From contig NC_077228.1 in the NCBI RefSeq assembly GCF_027887165.1, forward strand, positions 178,168,499 through 178,232,498: a stretch of DNA of 64,000 bases, in the 5' to 3' direction. How positions within the stretch are numbered: position 1 is the first letter of the stretch; every line of letters begins with the position of its first letter. A model generated the notes under the pieces. It saw only the letters and a list, made by a program, of their open reading frames with translations, made no database searches and was not told the origin of the DNA. The stretch comes from Monodelphis domestica (lineage: Eukaryota > Chordata > Mammalia > Didelphimorphia > Didelphidae). Of this stretch, positions 12,369 through 25,070 are shown piece after piece. A program made the translations under genes and the position numbers.

Positions 12369-12598
12369 TTGTTCAGTCAATGCCTAGCTCTTTATGACCA
12401 TAGCATGCCAATATGGTCCATGGGGTTTTCTTGGCAAAGATACTGGAGTGGTTTGCCATTTCCTTCTCCAGGGGATTAAGGCAGAGAAAAGAAGTGACTT
12501 GTCCAACGTAACACAGCTAGTAAGTGTCTAAGGTCAAACTCAAACTCAGATCTTCCTGACTCCAGCATTTTGTACACTGGGCTACTCTAGCTGCCTGA
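12369..12598 (-). mobile_element. marsupial CORE-SINE (type A tail)
   Basis: The minus-strand copy shows the tail first (ccatggggttttcttggcaa, ggagtggtttgccatttcct) and ends at gctactctagctgcct. Confidence 0.88.
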
Positions 12599-12739
12599 CT
12601 GGCAACTCTATTGTTGTACAAACAGAGTTGTAATGGGCAATCCTGATGAAATCCATTAGGCATAGAACATTAAACTTATAAGTATTCTCCATTCAGCTAG
12701 GAAGGTCTATAGCTATCAGAAGGTGAGGTGCTAAGAAAA

Positions 12740-12886
12740 ATGTCATCCTTCCTCTTTTCCCTTCTTCCTTTTCTCCTTCCCTTCCCTTCCCTTCCTCTCT
12801 CCCTTTCTTCTTTCCCTCCCCTCCCTCTGCTCTCTCCCTTCTCTCCTCCTGCTTCCTTTCTCTCTCCTCTTCCTTTCCTTCCTCAG
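12740..12886 (+). repeat. polypyrimidine low-complexity tract
   Basis: Irregular C/T-rich sequence (tcccttcttccttttctcc) with no fixed unit. Confidence 0.8.
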
Positions 12887-12949
12887 CCATCCTTGTAGTC
12901 CTAACTAGGGAGCACAAGAATTCTGTGTTTCCATGGGCTGTCAGTTCCG

Positions 12950-13445
12950 AAGTATGAAATCACAAATTGCATTATTTGGAAGAGATCATCTATTTCAGTG
13001 GTCCCAAACTAGAGTATATATACCCCCAAGGGCTACAACAAGTTTGTGGGGAAAGGGGCAACAGGGAATATTTTTATTTTGTTTTTTAAAAATTATTTAC
13101 ACTCAGTGAAGTTGCTTTGGAAGAGCACTATCCCATTCTTGTTAAACATACTCACAAATGTACTAACTCTATATTAATGTTTATTTTGTTTCTTATGAGA
13201 AGTTCATGGTAAATTCTAGAATTTCCTCTTCTTTTTTTTTATTAAATAGGGTACAGGTGAAAGTCTACTGAAAGCCAAGGAGAACATGGATCAAAGAAGG
13301 TTGGGAGCTCCTGATGTAGTCCAACCAATATCCATAGTTCATATATGAGGAAATTGAGGGCTAGAGATTATCCAAGATTACACAGCAGGCAAACAGAGTT
13401 GAGATTAAAACCCAGATCTCTAGATTCCAATCCAATGCTCTCTCA
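12950..13445 (-). mobile_element. MIR-type SINE split by a hAT element
   Basis: A minus-strand MIR-like copy starts at about 12950 (ggaagagatcatct) and resumes after 13313 (gtagtccaaccaatatccat, atgaggaaattgagggc, acacagcaggcaaacagag) to 13445. Confidence 0.65.
12996..13313. mobile_element. non-autonomous hAT element
   Basis: 318 bp with hAT-like ends: cagtggtcccaaact on the left and, on the complement of the right end, caggagctcccaacc. The 8-bp flanks atctattt and atgtagtc are each close to the MIR target atctagtc, as expected for an old 8-bp duplication. No transposase sequence. Confidence 0.6.
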
Positions 13446-13449
13446 ACCA

Positions 13450-13565
13450 ATTAGCCAGCAAAAATTTAAGTACCTATTATATGTCAGCCACTATTCTAAG
13501 CACCTAAGATAGAAATACAAAATGGAGAGAGTTGCTGTCCTTCTGGGGCAAATATTCTAAAGGGA
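13450..13565 (-). mobile_element. L2 3' end fragment
   Basis: Reverse complement of the L2 3' end (tttaagtacctattatatgt, taagcacctaagatagaaat). Confidence 0.55.
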
Positions 13566-13689
13566 GGAATCTAGCATGTCCACAGAAAAGAAATATAAGA
13601 CATTTAAAAAGTGAAGTATTAGAACATTAGAGTGTTAGGGTTTGGGGAGGACTTAAACAACCATAAGAGTCAGGAAAGTGTTTTGAAAG

Positions 13690-13870
13690 AAATATGGAGT
13701 ATAAAAAGGACTTGGTTTTCAATCCTAGTTCTCCCACTTAGTATCTATGTGATCTTGAACAGAGCTCTGAGCTGCTCTGGGCCTCACTTTCCTTAGCTAT
13801 AAAATAATATGGTTTAATTAGATTGCCTTAAAGCTCTCTTTCAACTCTTAAGTCTGTGATCCTATATGAT
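13690..13870 (+). mobile_element. MIR fragment
   Basis: MIR core tatgtgatcttgaacagagc ... gggcctcactttccttagct and the 3' part ctttcaactcttaagtctgt. Confidence 0.65.
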
Positions 13871-13934
13871 TTGGGGAAGGAAGGAGCATCTAAGTTCAGT
13901 CTTTAGTGGGTTAGAGGTTCCAAGGGGTAGAGAT

Positions 13935-14125
13935 CTGATAGAAGTAGCAGTGTGATACAGTAGAGAGTGTCCAAATACCTGGGTCCAAACCTGGTTCTTT
14001 CTCTTACTGCCAACATGGGTGATTTGGAGCAAATCTTAGCCCCTCTAGGCCTTAGTTTCCTTTCTGTAAAATAAGGATGTTGGATTATGTGACTTTCAGG
14101 TCTAAATCTATAATCCTATCATCTA
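13935..14125 (+). mobile_element. MIR fragment
   Basis: Starts cagtgtgatacagtagagag; core aggccttagtttcctttctg; ends taatcctatcat. Confidence 0.65.
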
Positions 14126-14159
14126 TGATAGCACTATAGAATTCAAAGAGAGACCCAAA

Positions 14160-14440
14160 GGCATAGAGACCAGTGATGGGAATGTTTGAAGGCATACAAC
14201 AGTGGTCCAGTTTGACTGGAGTGTAGGGTGATAGTAATAGGTATAGCTTGCAAAGATTCTGGAAGCCAGATTGTATGTAGGCCTTTAAATATCAAAGAGA
14301 ATGAGTTTGTACTGTTATCCAAGAGACAATAGGGAATCACTGAAGTTTCTTGATCAGGGGAGTGACATGGGCAGATATTTTCTTTGGGAACATCACTTCA
14401 GCAGCCATGCAGAGGATGGACTGGAAAAAGTGTTCAAAGC
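14160..14440. repeat. ancient dispersed repeat, family not named
   Basis: Sequence such as caatagggaatcactgaagt and caggggagtgacatgggcag recurs in mammalian genomes in my memory, but I cannot assign the family. Confidence 0.35.
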
Positions 14441-14489
14441 TGCTGGAGACCATCCATAAAATGGGCCATTAGTGAAGGAAGCTAATAAA

Positions 14490-14725
14490 GTGACAGGCAA
14501 AGTGAATAGAGTGATGGACCTGGAATTAGGAAAACCTGAGTTCAAATTCACTCAGACAACTACTCACTGTGTGACCCTGGGTATGTCACTTAACTCTGTT
14601 TGCCTCTGTTTCTGCATCTGTAAAATGAGTTGGAGAAAGAAATGGCAGACTATGCCAGTGTCTTTGCCAAGAAAACCTCAAATGGGGTCATGAAAAAATT
14701 GGACATGAGTTGAACAATAAAACTA
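14490..14725 (+). mobile_element. marsupial CORE-SINE (type A tail)
   Basis: B box gagttcaaattc, CORE tctgcatctgtaaaatgagt, tail ccaagaaaacctcaaatggg, ending tgagttgaacaataaa. Confidence 0.88.
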
Positions 14726-14774
14726 ATAAAAAAGTAATTAGTCTCTAGGTTTACAAGCAAGCTTATGCAAAGTT

Positions 14775-14910
14775 AATGCAAATTTTACAGATGAGGAAAC
14801 TGAAGCTAAGCAAAACTAAATCCTTTGCCTCAATGCACCTGTCATATAATTGGAACTTGAAAGCCACACTCCCTTACCCCAAGCCCATTAGTGGTCTTTC
14901 TGCTATCCAA
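14775..14910 (-). mobile_element. MIR fragment
   Basis: Antisense MIR core: ttttacagatgaggaaactg followed by diverged sequence. Confidence 0.55.
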
Positions 14911-15589
14911 GGGCCTGAATTCTAGGTTTCTGGTGCATCAAGCTCACCTGGCTTAGCAATGGGAAAACTGATGGAACCATTAAGCACTCTGCCTCTACAA
15001 GCCTTCAGATACATCATTCCTCACATCCATCTTTCAGGTTAAGTGTGGGTTCCTGAAGGGAAAAGCAGGATAAGAAGTTAGGGGGTTTGAGAAGTCAGAA
15101 GTGGGAGAACAGGAGCTGAGAAAGGAGGGGGAAACATCTAGAGGAACAGTAAATGTCCTTCCCTCCAAAAATCCTGCATTAGCTTCCAAAGCATGGAGAA
15201 ATCCCATCCAGCAGTCTTTCTAAACAAGGCCTCCTCTTCCCCTTGCTCTCACTGCCCCACCCCCCTCCAGGTGAGCCCAGCTGGACATGAGCTTGGGAGT
15301 CTGGAGAGGATTGGGGGCAGCTGGGTAATCATGAGCACCAGTGGGAGGTAGTAAGTTTCTTGCCCTCATTACCCCTTCCCATGGGGGTTCATGGTGGATT
15401 TCAAAGCTCAGATCAGAACACACATGTAGTCTTCTCAGGACTGGTCAGGTAATTAGGAATTCTAGTTTTCAAAATTCCAGGGTACGGTCATTCTTGAACT
15501 TTAGACATTGTTCTCTGTCTCTGTCTTTGTTTCTCTCTCTCATTTGTCCTCTTTCTGTGTCTTTCTCATCAGTCTCTTTCTTTTCTTTT

Positions 15590-15590
<1 letters not shown>
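14911..15590. other. no gene seen
   Basis: Unique-looking sequence without recognisable repeat or exon, leading into the pyrimidine array. Confidence 0.4.
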
Positions 15591-15797
<207 letters not shown>

Positions 15798-16316
15798 CTC
15801 TCACAAATGCTTATATAAAGAATTGTAAATTTGTTCAAAGACCTTCCATCCTCCTTGTCCCCCAGTATTTCCATAACCAGCTCATTTTGTGCTAAGGCAA
15901 AGTGTCAAATTGAGAACTCCCTTCCTCATACTATGGCATGCTTGGAATAGCAGGTGCAGGTTCATGCTTTTTTTGTGGCTCTCAACTTCATGCACCTGAA
16001 CCTCATTCTTCTGGCTCCATTTATTAGCCTTCCTCTCTTCCCAGAAGCCCCATTAATTTCTTATGTTTTAGTCCCACCCATTGGGGATTGAGCACTTAGG
16101 ACATTGATTTGTTATTGAGTCTGTAGTTATCTAGTTGACTAGTTGAGGTAAGCTGATTAGTGAGTTGAAGATCTTTTGGGCACTCTGGGCTACATACCAT
16201 AGCTTGGGACAAGGATTACCTCTCCTCTTCTCTTCCTTTCCATCTCACTTCTTACACAGCTAAACCAGCATTTAAGAAGGAAATTATGCCAGCTGGACTT
16301 TATGCTTTTTCTAAGA

Positions 16317-16568
16317 TAGTAGTTAGGTAGCATAGTGAATGGTCTGGTGAGCCTGGAATTAGGAAGACTCACCTTCCTGAGTTCAAATCTGGCCACAGAC
16401 ACTTACTAGCTATGTGACCCTGGGCAAATAATTTAATTTTATTTGCCTCTGTTTCTTCATCTATAAAGTGAGCTGGACAAGGAAATAGCAAACCATTCCA
16501 GTACTTTGACAAGAAAACCCCAAGAGGGATCACAAAGATTGGACATGACTGAAAATATGACTAAACAA
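16317..16568 (+). mobile_element. marsupial CORE-SINE (type A tail)
   Basis: ggtagcatagtgaatggtct start, B box gagttcaaatctgg, tail caagaaaaccccaagaggga, end gactaaacaacaaa. Confidence 0.88.
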
Positions 16569-16569
16569 C

Positions 16570-16710
16570 AAAGTAGCAGTGTGGTAGATATGGCACTTTT
16601 CTGGGATGTATTCTAGTCCCAGCTCTGCCAATAACTTGCTGTGTGATGCTGTGCAAGTCATTGCTCCTTTCTGAGCTCAAATTCCTTTTCATTTCTGCAG
16701 TAAAAATAAA
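16570..16710 (+). mobile_element. MIR fragment
   Basis: MIR-like agcagtgtggtagatatggc ... cttgctgtgtgatgctgtgc directly follows the SINE. Confidence 0.6.
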
Positions 16711-17639
16711 AACACTTCTCATGTCTTGATGTCTTCCTTTCCATATTATTGTTTCTCAACCAGCTCAAGAGGTCTGAATTCTAGCCTCCAGAAAAACAAA
16801 AAACAAAAACAAAACTACCCTCTTAGGAAGATCTCACTCCCCTTTCAGAATTTCTAGGCAGGTCTGGCCTAAATCTGTGCTCCTGTTAGATGCCTAAAAG
16901 GACTCTCTTGTCCCATAATCTGTGGAGTGGGAGGATGATCACTCACTTTCACATGTGACACATCATCATAGGATTTTTCTTCTGAACTGTAAGAGAGGGA
17001 CCTAGAGAAGCTGAAACCTGGAAGTGGGATTCCAGGGATTGTAACCAAGGTGACATAATTGCCTTCCTATCTTGTACCAAGAACAGTATCTCTGAGGCAA
17101 TTAGGGTCCTCTAAAATGGTTGTTCTCCCTCCCCTCCAAAATTAGGAGAAAGATGCTGCTTCTTACTTACCTCACATGGCCTCTCTGGACTTTTTAGGAA
17201 TAGACACAGGAATGACGATGGGGTTGGGACATTGGTAGTAGTTTGGGGAGGGAGGAGAGTTTTTTCTGCTGCCCCCATGTTTTAGTTAGTCCCTCAGCCT
17301 CATTACAGGCAGAAACTGATTCTGCTGGATTGTGGTACTTTGATTCCTTTTCCAAGGGAAGATTAGTAAAGGTGTGACAGAGATACAACCTCAGTGGGCA
17401 ACCAGAAAGAGAAAGATGAACAAGGCTAGCAGAGCTCTCCTCTATGGATGTAGTCTAGTGGTGATAAAAGAGTATTTCTGAAACTGGTGGTCCAGGGTTG
17501 GGGGTAAGGGGATGACTTAATACATAGCAAGAAAGATCAGCAGATCCCAAATTGTTCAGACTCCAGCAGAGTTAAAAGGCTAATGCACAAATGAAGGCTA
17601 ATACCTGGTATTTCTAAAAGTCTTTAAGACTTGAAACAC
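16711..17639. other. no gene seen
   Basis: Mostly unique-looking sequence. A single T-box half-site-like octamer (AGGTGTGA) lies at 17370-17377; one such match is expected by chance. Confidence 0.4.
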
Positions 17640-17790
17640 ATTTTATACCTGCCATCTTATGGGAGCATCATAATATACCCTTAAGGAAGATGCTATCATT
17701 TTTATTCCCATTTTACATATGATGAAACTGTTGTTTAGTTGTTTAGGACTTACCTTGGGTCTTACAGTTAGTTAAGTGTCAAAGATAAAA
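17640..17790 (-). mobile_element. MIR fragment
   Basis: Antisense MIR with attcccattttacatatgatg and gtcttacagttagttaag. Confidence 0.55.
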
Positions 17791-18039
17791 TGTAGAAGTT
17801 AAGAAAACCCCCAACAAGAACAACAACAACAACAAAAAAACAAACCATCACTTATGCCTTGATGTCCAGAGAGCAGTTTATAGATTCCTAACCAGAGAGA
17901 TATGAAAAAGATAGAAAGAATTCCCCCAAACTATAGAATAGCCCTCATTATAAAAGAGGGAAGTCATAGGTTTCTTGGTCAGCTTTCCCCTTGCTTCTCC
18001 ACCCCACCCTGCCCTATCCTGTAGCTTGATGATGGATAA

Positions 18040-18175
18040 TTATTAATTTATATATTTATATATATATATATTTATATATTATAAATTATAAATTGTATAT
18101 TATATATATTATAAATAATATATTATAATATATATTATATATATAATATATATTATATATTATAATTATTGATAA
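18040..18175. repeat. (TA)-rich low-complexity tract
   Basis: About 135 bp of near-pure A/T (tatatattataaattataa); likely easily melted. Confidence 0.9.
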
Positions 18176-19020
18176 TTGTTCATTCTGGAAAGTGGGAAGA
18201 AAGAACCAGAAAGCTCTGGATCATTCTCTAGTCTGTACTAAGCATTAAACCAAGTTTTTTTCCAGATGTGGATTGAGAGGAACACCTGGATAATCCAAAG
18301 TCTGGTTGCTATTTCTTATTTTCTCTTCCAAATGCTCCTTTCCCTATTTTATACATGTGAAGAAGTCTATAGCCTGGAGAGACAATTGTTGGGGAGCAGA
18401 ATTCAAATTCTTGGCCCCTCCTTTAGTCTAAGAATTCTGATTCCAGCTAGGGTAGAGCATCCTGAGCCTTTATGCTTAGCACCCCAGATTCCCTCAGTTT
18501 GGTTACTGGGAGCCCCTCCTTTCCTAAAGTGTTTCCTGATTTTCTCTTGGAAGAGGCAAGTGGAAATCTCTGTTCAGGTCCCTCCAGAAATTTTGTTGGT
18601 CCTCCAAACTGGATCTCTATTAGCTGGGAATACAGGGGCAATGCAATCTGGCTCTGAGGTCAGAGAAGGAGGGAGCCCATTCTTTTTGCTTTTTTAGTCA
18701 CTCCAGAGAATCCCACAGCAGGGCAGCAGCAAGCAGGGCTTCCATAATGCTTCTCCCAAGAGTTGGAAACAACCCAATTCTCCCCATCCCCCAGAAACAC
18801 CCATACAAGCTTATTTCATTCACAGGCTCAGCTTTTTTTTCAGGTCAAGCGGGATGTAGCTGCCTAAAAAAGGGAAATTCGAGAGAAGAAAACTGAAAAG
18901 AGAATTGTCATCAAACAGCAACTGGCTTGAGAAATCCAAGTTTCTAGTAGTATTCTGAAGACTTGTACTAACAGAAAGAAAGAGAGAGACAGCATGATAG
19001 AGCCAGTGAGACAGAGAGAC
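18176..19020. other. no gene supported
   Basis: A 143-codon frame at 18266-18697 (+) has no recognisable domain or splice context and overlaps open frames on both strands. I regard it as chance. Confidence 0.4.
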
Positions 19021-19026
19021 AGTGTT

Positions 19027-19105
<79 letters not shown>

Positions 19106-19134
19106 AGGAAGGAAGGAAAAAAGAAAGAAAGAAA

Positions 19135-19212
<78 letters not shown>

Positions 19213-19375
19213 AAAAGAGAGGCAGGGAGGGAGGGAGGGAGGAAGGAAGGAAGGAAGGAAGGAAGGAAGGAAGGAAGGAAGGAAGGAAGGAAGGAAGAAA
19301 AGAGTTCTATAGAAAGGAGGGAGGGAGGAATGAAAGGAGGGAGGAAAGGAAAGGAAAGGAAAGGAAAGGAGAGTA
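19027..19375 (+). repeat. (AAAG)n then (AAGG)n array
   Basis: AAAG units with AAGG interruptions to about 19215, a short spacer, AAGG units at 19240-19298, then AAGG/GAAAG remnants to 19375. It is the reverse-complement arrangement of the array at 20680-20983. Confidence 0.97.
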
Positions 19376-19569
19376 GGAACAAATAGTAAGAAAGGAGACA
19401 GAGGCAGAAGGGGAAATGATAAAGAAAGAAGAGAGGAAAGGATTTAGACAATTTGGGGGAGTAAAAATAGATGTGGGGCACGAAGGGAGTTTGAGCCATC
19501 TGTGGGCCTGATGTATGGGAAGGTGAAAGAGAGTACAAAGTAGGGAGAGAGGTAAGGCTGTTCTAGAGG

Positions 19570-20340
19570 GAAACTACATAGACCTACCCGAGTGAATGTG
19601 GACCTCGGAAAAGCTTGGTATTAGCGGGGTTAGTCCTGAGGCTTCCCAGCCCTGACATGGGTCCCAATGGCCACAACCGCTGGAGAAGCGTAGGCGCTAG
19701 AGGCTTGGGAGTAGCCCGGGCGGCCCCTCCAGCCACGAGGCTGCCCTACCCCAGCCCGGGCTGCACCTAACCTCATTCCCCGCGCTTCAGGGGCTGCAGA
19801 AGTCTCCTTGCTCGGGTAGGGAAATTGGGTCCGATCCTGACCTCCGTCAGACCCTCCCTTGGCCTCCTTTCTTCCTCCAGACTGACTGTTTTCCAACGAG
19901 GATTCTCTCAGGGTCCCAAAGCAAACCTGAGACCAGAGCCGCCTAGCCGTCTCACTCTTTTCTGGTCGTCGGTTGGTCCGTGGACTAGCTGGGGCAGGAA
20001 GAGGTGAGCCTTGGGTCTCAGCGCTGATCTCTTAGGCCTTCGTATCGCCTCTTCGGCCCATCCAACCATCGCTTGGACAATTGGAGTTCCGGTGGAAGGG
20101 GCAAGAGGCTTGATGCCCGCAATTCTGCTGGGCCTGCCGGGGACCCAGTGAGGTGGACGGGAGGCGGAGGGGTAGAGGTGGAGGTGGGGTGGGGTAGGGT
20201 AGGCGGGAAGAGGAGAGGGGCTCAGAGAGGGCGGAGTAAGCTCCTTGCTCTTTTCCGTGATCCCGAACCGGGAGCCCCTAACTCGGAGAAGGTCACGGTG
20301 GTCCAAAGAAGGGAAGGAATTCCCTTACATGACTTGGAGC
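19570..20340. promoter_or_regulatory. CpG-rich block between two arrays
   Basis: CpG density is clearly higher than in the flanks (for example ggcgctag, cccgggcggcc, tggtcgtcggttggtccg), like a small CpG island. A donor-like GAG|GTGAGC at about 20001/20002 could end an alternative first exon. No conserved open frame is recognised. Confidence 0.4.
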
Positions 20341-20679
20341 TCTAGCCTGAGTCTAGGATATGAGAAGTAGTGGGATCTAGGCCTCCCTCTCAGCCTGGCT
20401 CCTTTCAGTCTTCCTCATTAGTCACCTTTTAAGTTCAGCTTCTTCCCAACTAGCCTTCTGTACAGCTTCCTCTACCAGTTCCCAGCCTCTTTCCTCAGCT
20501 TCCCAGCCATCTCTTCCCGTCTTTGGCCTCTGGCTCATTCAAGCTTTTCAGCTGTTGTCAGCTTTCCTACCTGGAGCTTCCATCCGATATAGAACCTGAC
20601 CAACTGTGAACAGTTCTAAGGGCCCTACAGACCATCTGGCCAGTTGGGGATCTACCTCATTCATTCTCTCCCTCTCCTT

Positions 20680-20983
<304 letters not shown>

Positions 20984-20989
20984 TCCTTC

Positions 20990-21830
20990 CATTTTGTTTT
21001 TTATCCACTGCCCAACTCTTATTGTTCCTTTTCCTTCCCTTTTCTTTCTGTTTTCTTCCCTTGCTCTTTCTAGCTTGCTTCCTCTTTTTTCTTTCCTTCT
21101 TTTTTCCAAACCCCAACAAAAGATTTAATTCAGAAGCAATTTAGTTCATTCAACAGCTCCAAAATAACTAGAGAGAAAGGAAAAGTCCTTGAATCTGGAC
21201 TGAAATGGGAAACTGGCACAATTGTTTTTAAAACCCAGGAAGAAAGGAGGCACAGGGTCTGAAGATAGTGTGACAAGTAGAAAGTAACCTGAATTTGAGT
21301 CTTTCTCACTTGTTGGAAAGAAAGAGGAGAAGGAAACTGTTTCCTTTCTTGCCCCTAACCATTCCAAAGAATCAGCACCTTTTCTTCAGTTCCTCCAATA
21401 CCAGTGTCCCTGCCAGATGTGGTGTGACTATGAAGGACCCTACATAAACACACATTATTAAGTGAGTAGAGTGTTCTTGGCATACTAAATTGGGAAAATT
21501 AGTTATTGGGAATAATTAATTTGTGAAAAAGTTAAAATTAGGAAAGAAAGTTGTTGGGCTTTGTAGACTGAGTTTCTAAGATAGGAAGCTTCAAGGAGGA
21601 ATCACTGAGGTACCAGATAATAGCTAGGCCTTCAGTCTTATTCAAAGGGTTCAGAAAATTGCACTGTCAGAATGGGCCCATGGGAAAGGATGGAGTCAGC
21701 TTATTTTTTATTTAAGGGATGCAAAGCCCCAGAAGCCTCCTGGATTCAGGGTACTTGCTTGAAATTGAAGTAGGAAGCCTACGCTGGCTACTCTTTCTAG
21801 TGATGCTGTCTGTGGCTGTGTACCCAGGAC
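20990..21830. other. no gene seen
   Basis: Unique-looking sequence between the pyrimidine array and the GT repeat. Confidence 0.4.
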
Positions 21831-21835
21831 AGATT

Positions 21836-21945
21836 GTGGTGGTGGTGGTGGTGGTGGTGATGAGGTGGTGTGTGTGTGTCTGTGTATGGTGTGTGTGTGT
21901 GTCTGTGTGTGTGTGTGTGACAGAGACAGAGACAGAGACAGAATC
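21836..21945 (+). repeat. (GGT)n, (GT)n and (GACA)n microsatellites
   Basis: GGT units at 21836-21858, imperfect GT to about 21918, then gacagagacagagacagaga. Confidence 0.92.
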
Positions 21946-22528
21946 ACAGAGAGAGATCCTTGTCCTATGTGTGTTGCTCAGTGTAAATGGATGTGTGAAC
22001 CAGGGAGTAAATAAACATGTATGGCTACAAATGTGTCTATATGGTTGTGTATGTGGATGAGTGTGTGTAAATATGGGTGATTATTGGGGTGTGGATGTGG
22101 TCTGTATTGTGTTCTTTAGTAAATGTGTATTTGTGAGTGTCTCCATGCCAGGGCCTTGGCTTCTGTAGGTGAGTATCTTTGTGTTTGGATGTCTGGATTT
22201 GAGGAGGTAAAAAGGCCCCTTTGCCCTGTGGCTACCCAGGTTCAGGCTTGGTTAAGTCCATACACTGTTCTCGTGGGTCTTTCTGTCTGACAGTCAGTGT
22301 GTCCTGGCCAGTTTCTCCCTTCCCGCCTCCCTAATCTAAACCATGCGGATTCCTTAGTCCCGTCCTAGCCCAGAGGGGCTGAATGCCCGCCCAGCCCCAA
22401 GTGCTAGAGCAGGCTGCTACTGGCCTCTTTCAACTTAGGGTATTGGGGTGTCTGGGGAGTAAGTAGGAGTGGGGAGCAAGGGGAACTTGTCCCCCACCCC
22501 CACCCCAGCAGGATGGCGGGAGCAGCCC

Positions 22529-22538
22529 TGATTGACAG
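22529..22538 (+). promoter_or_regulatory. PBX-MEIS/PREP type composite site
   Basis: The sequence TGATTGACAG matches the known PBX plus MEIS/PREP heterodimer decamer exactly. It lies just upstream of the presumed first exon of TBX4, a gene expressed in limb mesenchyme where PBX and MEIS proteins act. Binding is inference. Confidence 0.45.
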
Positions 22539-22539
22539 T

Positions 22540-22889
22540 AGCAACGTCAGCGCCTGAGGGGGGGCCGGGCGGGGGTGGGAGGGAGTGAAGGAGGGAGGGA
22601 GTGAAGGAAGGAGGGAGGGAGGGAGAGAGGGAGGGGAGGCCCAGCCCCAAACCTCAGCTTGCAAAGGAGATCAAGGGCCGGCCTCCAGAACTGGGATGTG
22701 TCGGGCCCTGAGGGTGAGGCGGGAGGCGGGAGGCTGGACACTGACCCAGTCGGCTCCGAGCCCCCAACCTCTGTAGTCTCCAACCCCAGAACCTGTGAGT
22801 CTTCTCCTTCCGGGACTCCGGACCCTCAGGTCCCCCGGGCCGCAGGAGCCTCCGGATGCGGCAGCCCGGCTAGCCTGAGCCCAGCTAGG
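22540..22889 (+). other. TBX4: candidate non-coding first exon of TBX4
   Basis: The first coding exon begins only 3 bases before its ATG, so at least one upstream 5' UTR exon must exist. The best donor upstream is AGG|GTAAGTG at 22889/22890, in the GC-rich segment. The 5' limit given here is only a guess placed after the PBX-MEIS-like motif. Another possible donor (GAG|GTGAGC) lies near 20001/20002 in a separate CpG-rich block. Confidence 0.35.
22558..22640 (+). repeat. G-rich / (GGGA)n tract, possible G-quadruplex
   Basis: Runs of 3-7 G separated by 1-2 bases occupy 22558-22583 and are followed by irregular GGGA/GAAGGAGG repeats to about 22640. The first part fits the usual four-tract G-quadruplex pattern on the + (coding) strand, in the presumed 5' UTR. 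Confidence 0.6.
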
Positions 22890-23049
22890 GTAAGTGTCTG
22901 CGGTCCAAGGGATGGGGAGCACTTGGGGAAGCCGATGCCTAGGGTGCATAGAATTAAGGGTCCCGGCTCCTCCGAACCAATAAGGGGGAGGAAACTCAGT
23001 TTGAGAGCGAAATTAAATCGGGAAACTGGGGCTAGAAACCCGGGTCGAT

Positions 23050-25070
<2,021 letters not shown>

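Noticed and set aside
17370-17377. T-box half site AGGTGTGA upstream of TBX4
   Set aside because: A single 8-mer is expected about once per 32 kb counting both strands, so autoregulation cannot be argued from it.
18266-18697. A 143-codon + frame
   Set aside because: No family feature, overlapping open frames on both strands, and no exon-like boundaries.
20001-20345. Coding first exon in the CpG-rich block
   Set aside because: Short frames on both strands reflect GC content; no similarity to TBX4 and no matching acceptor phase is needed upstream of a 5' UTR.
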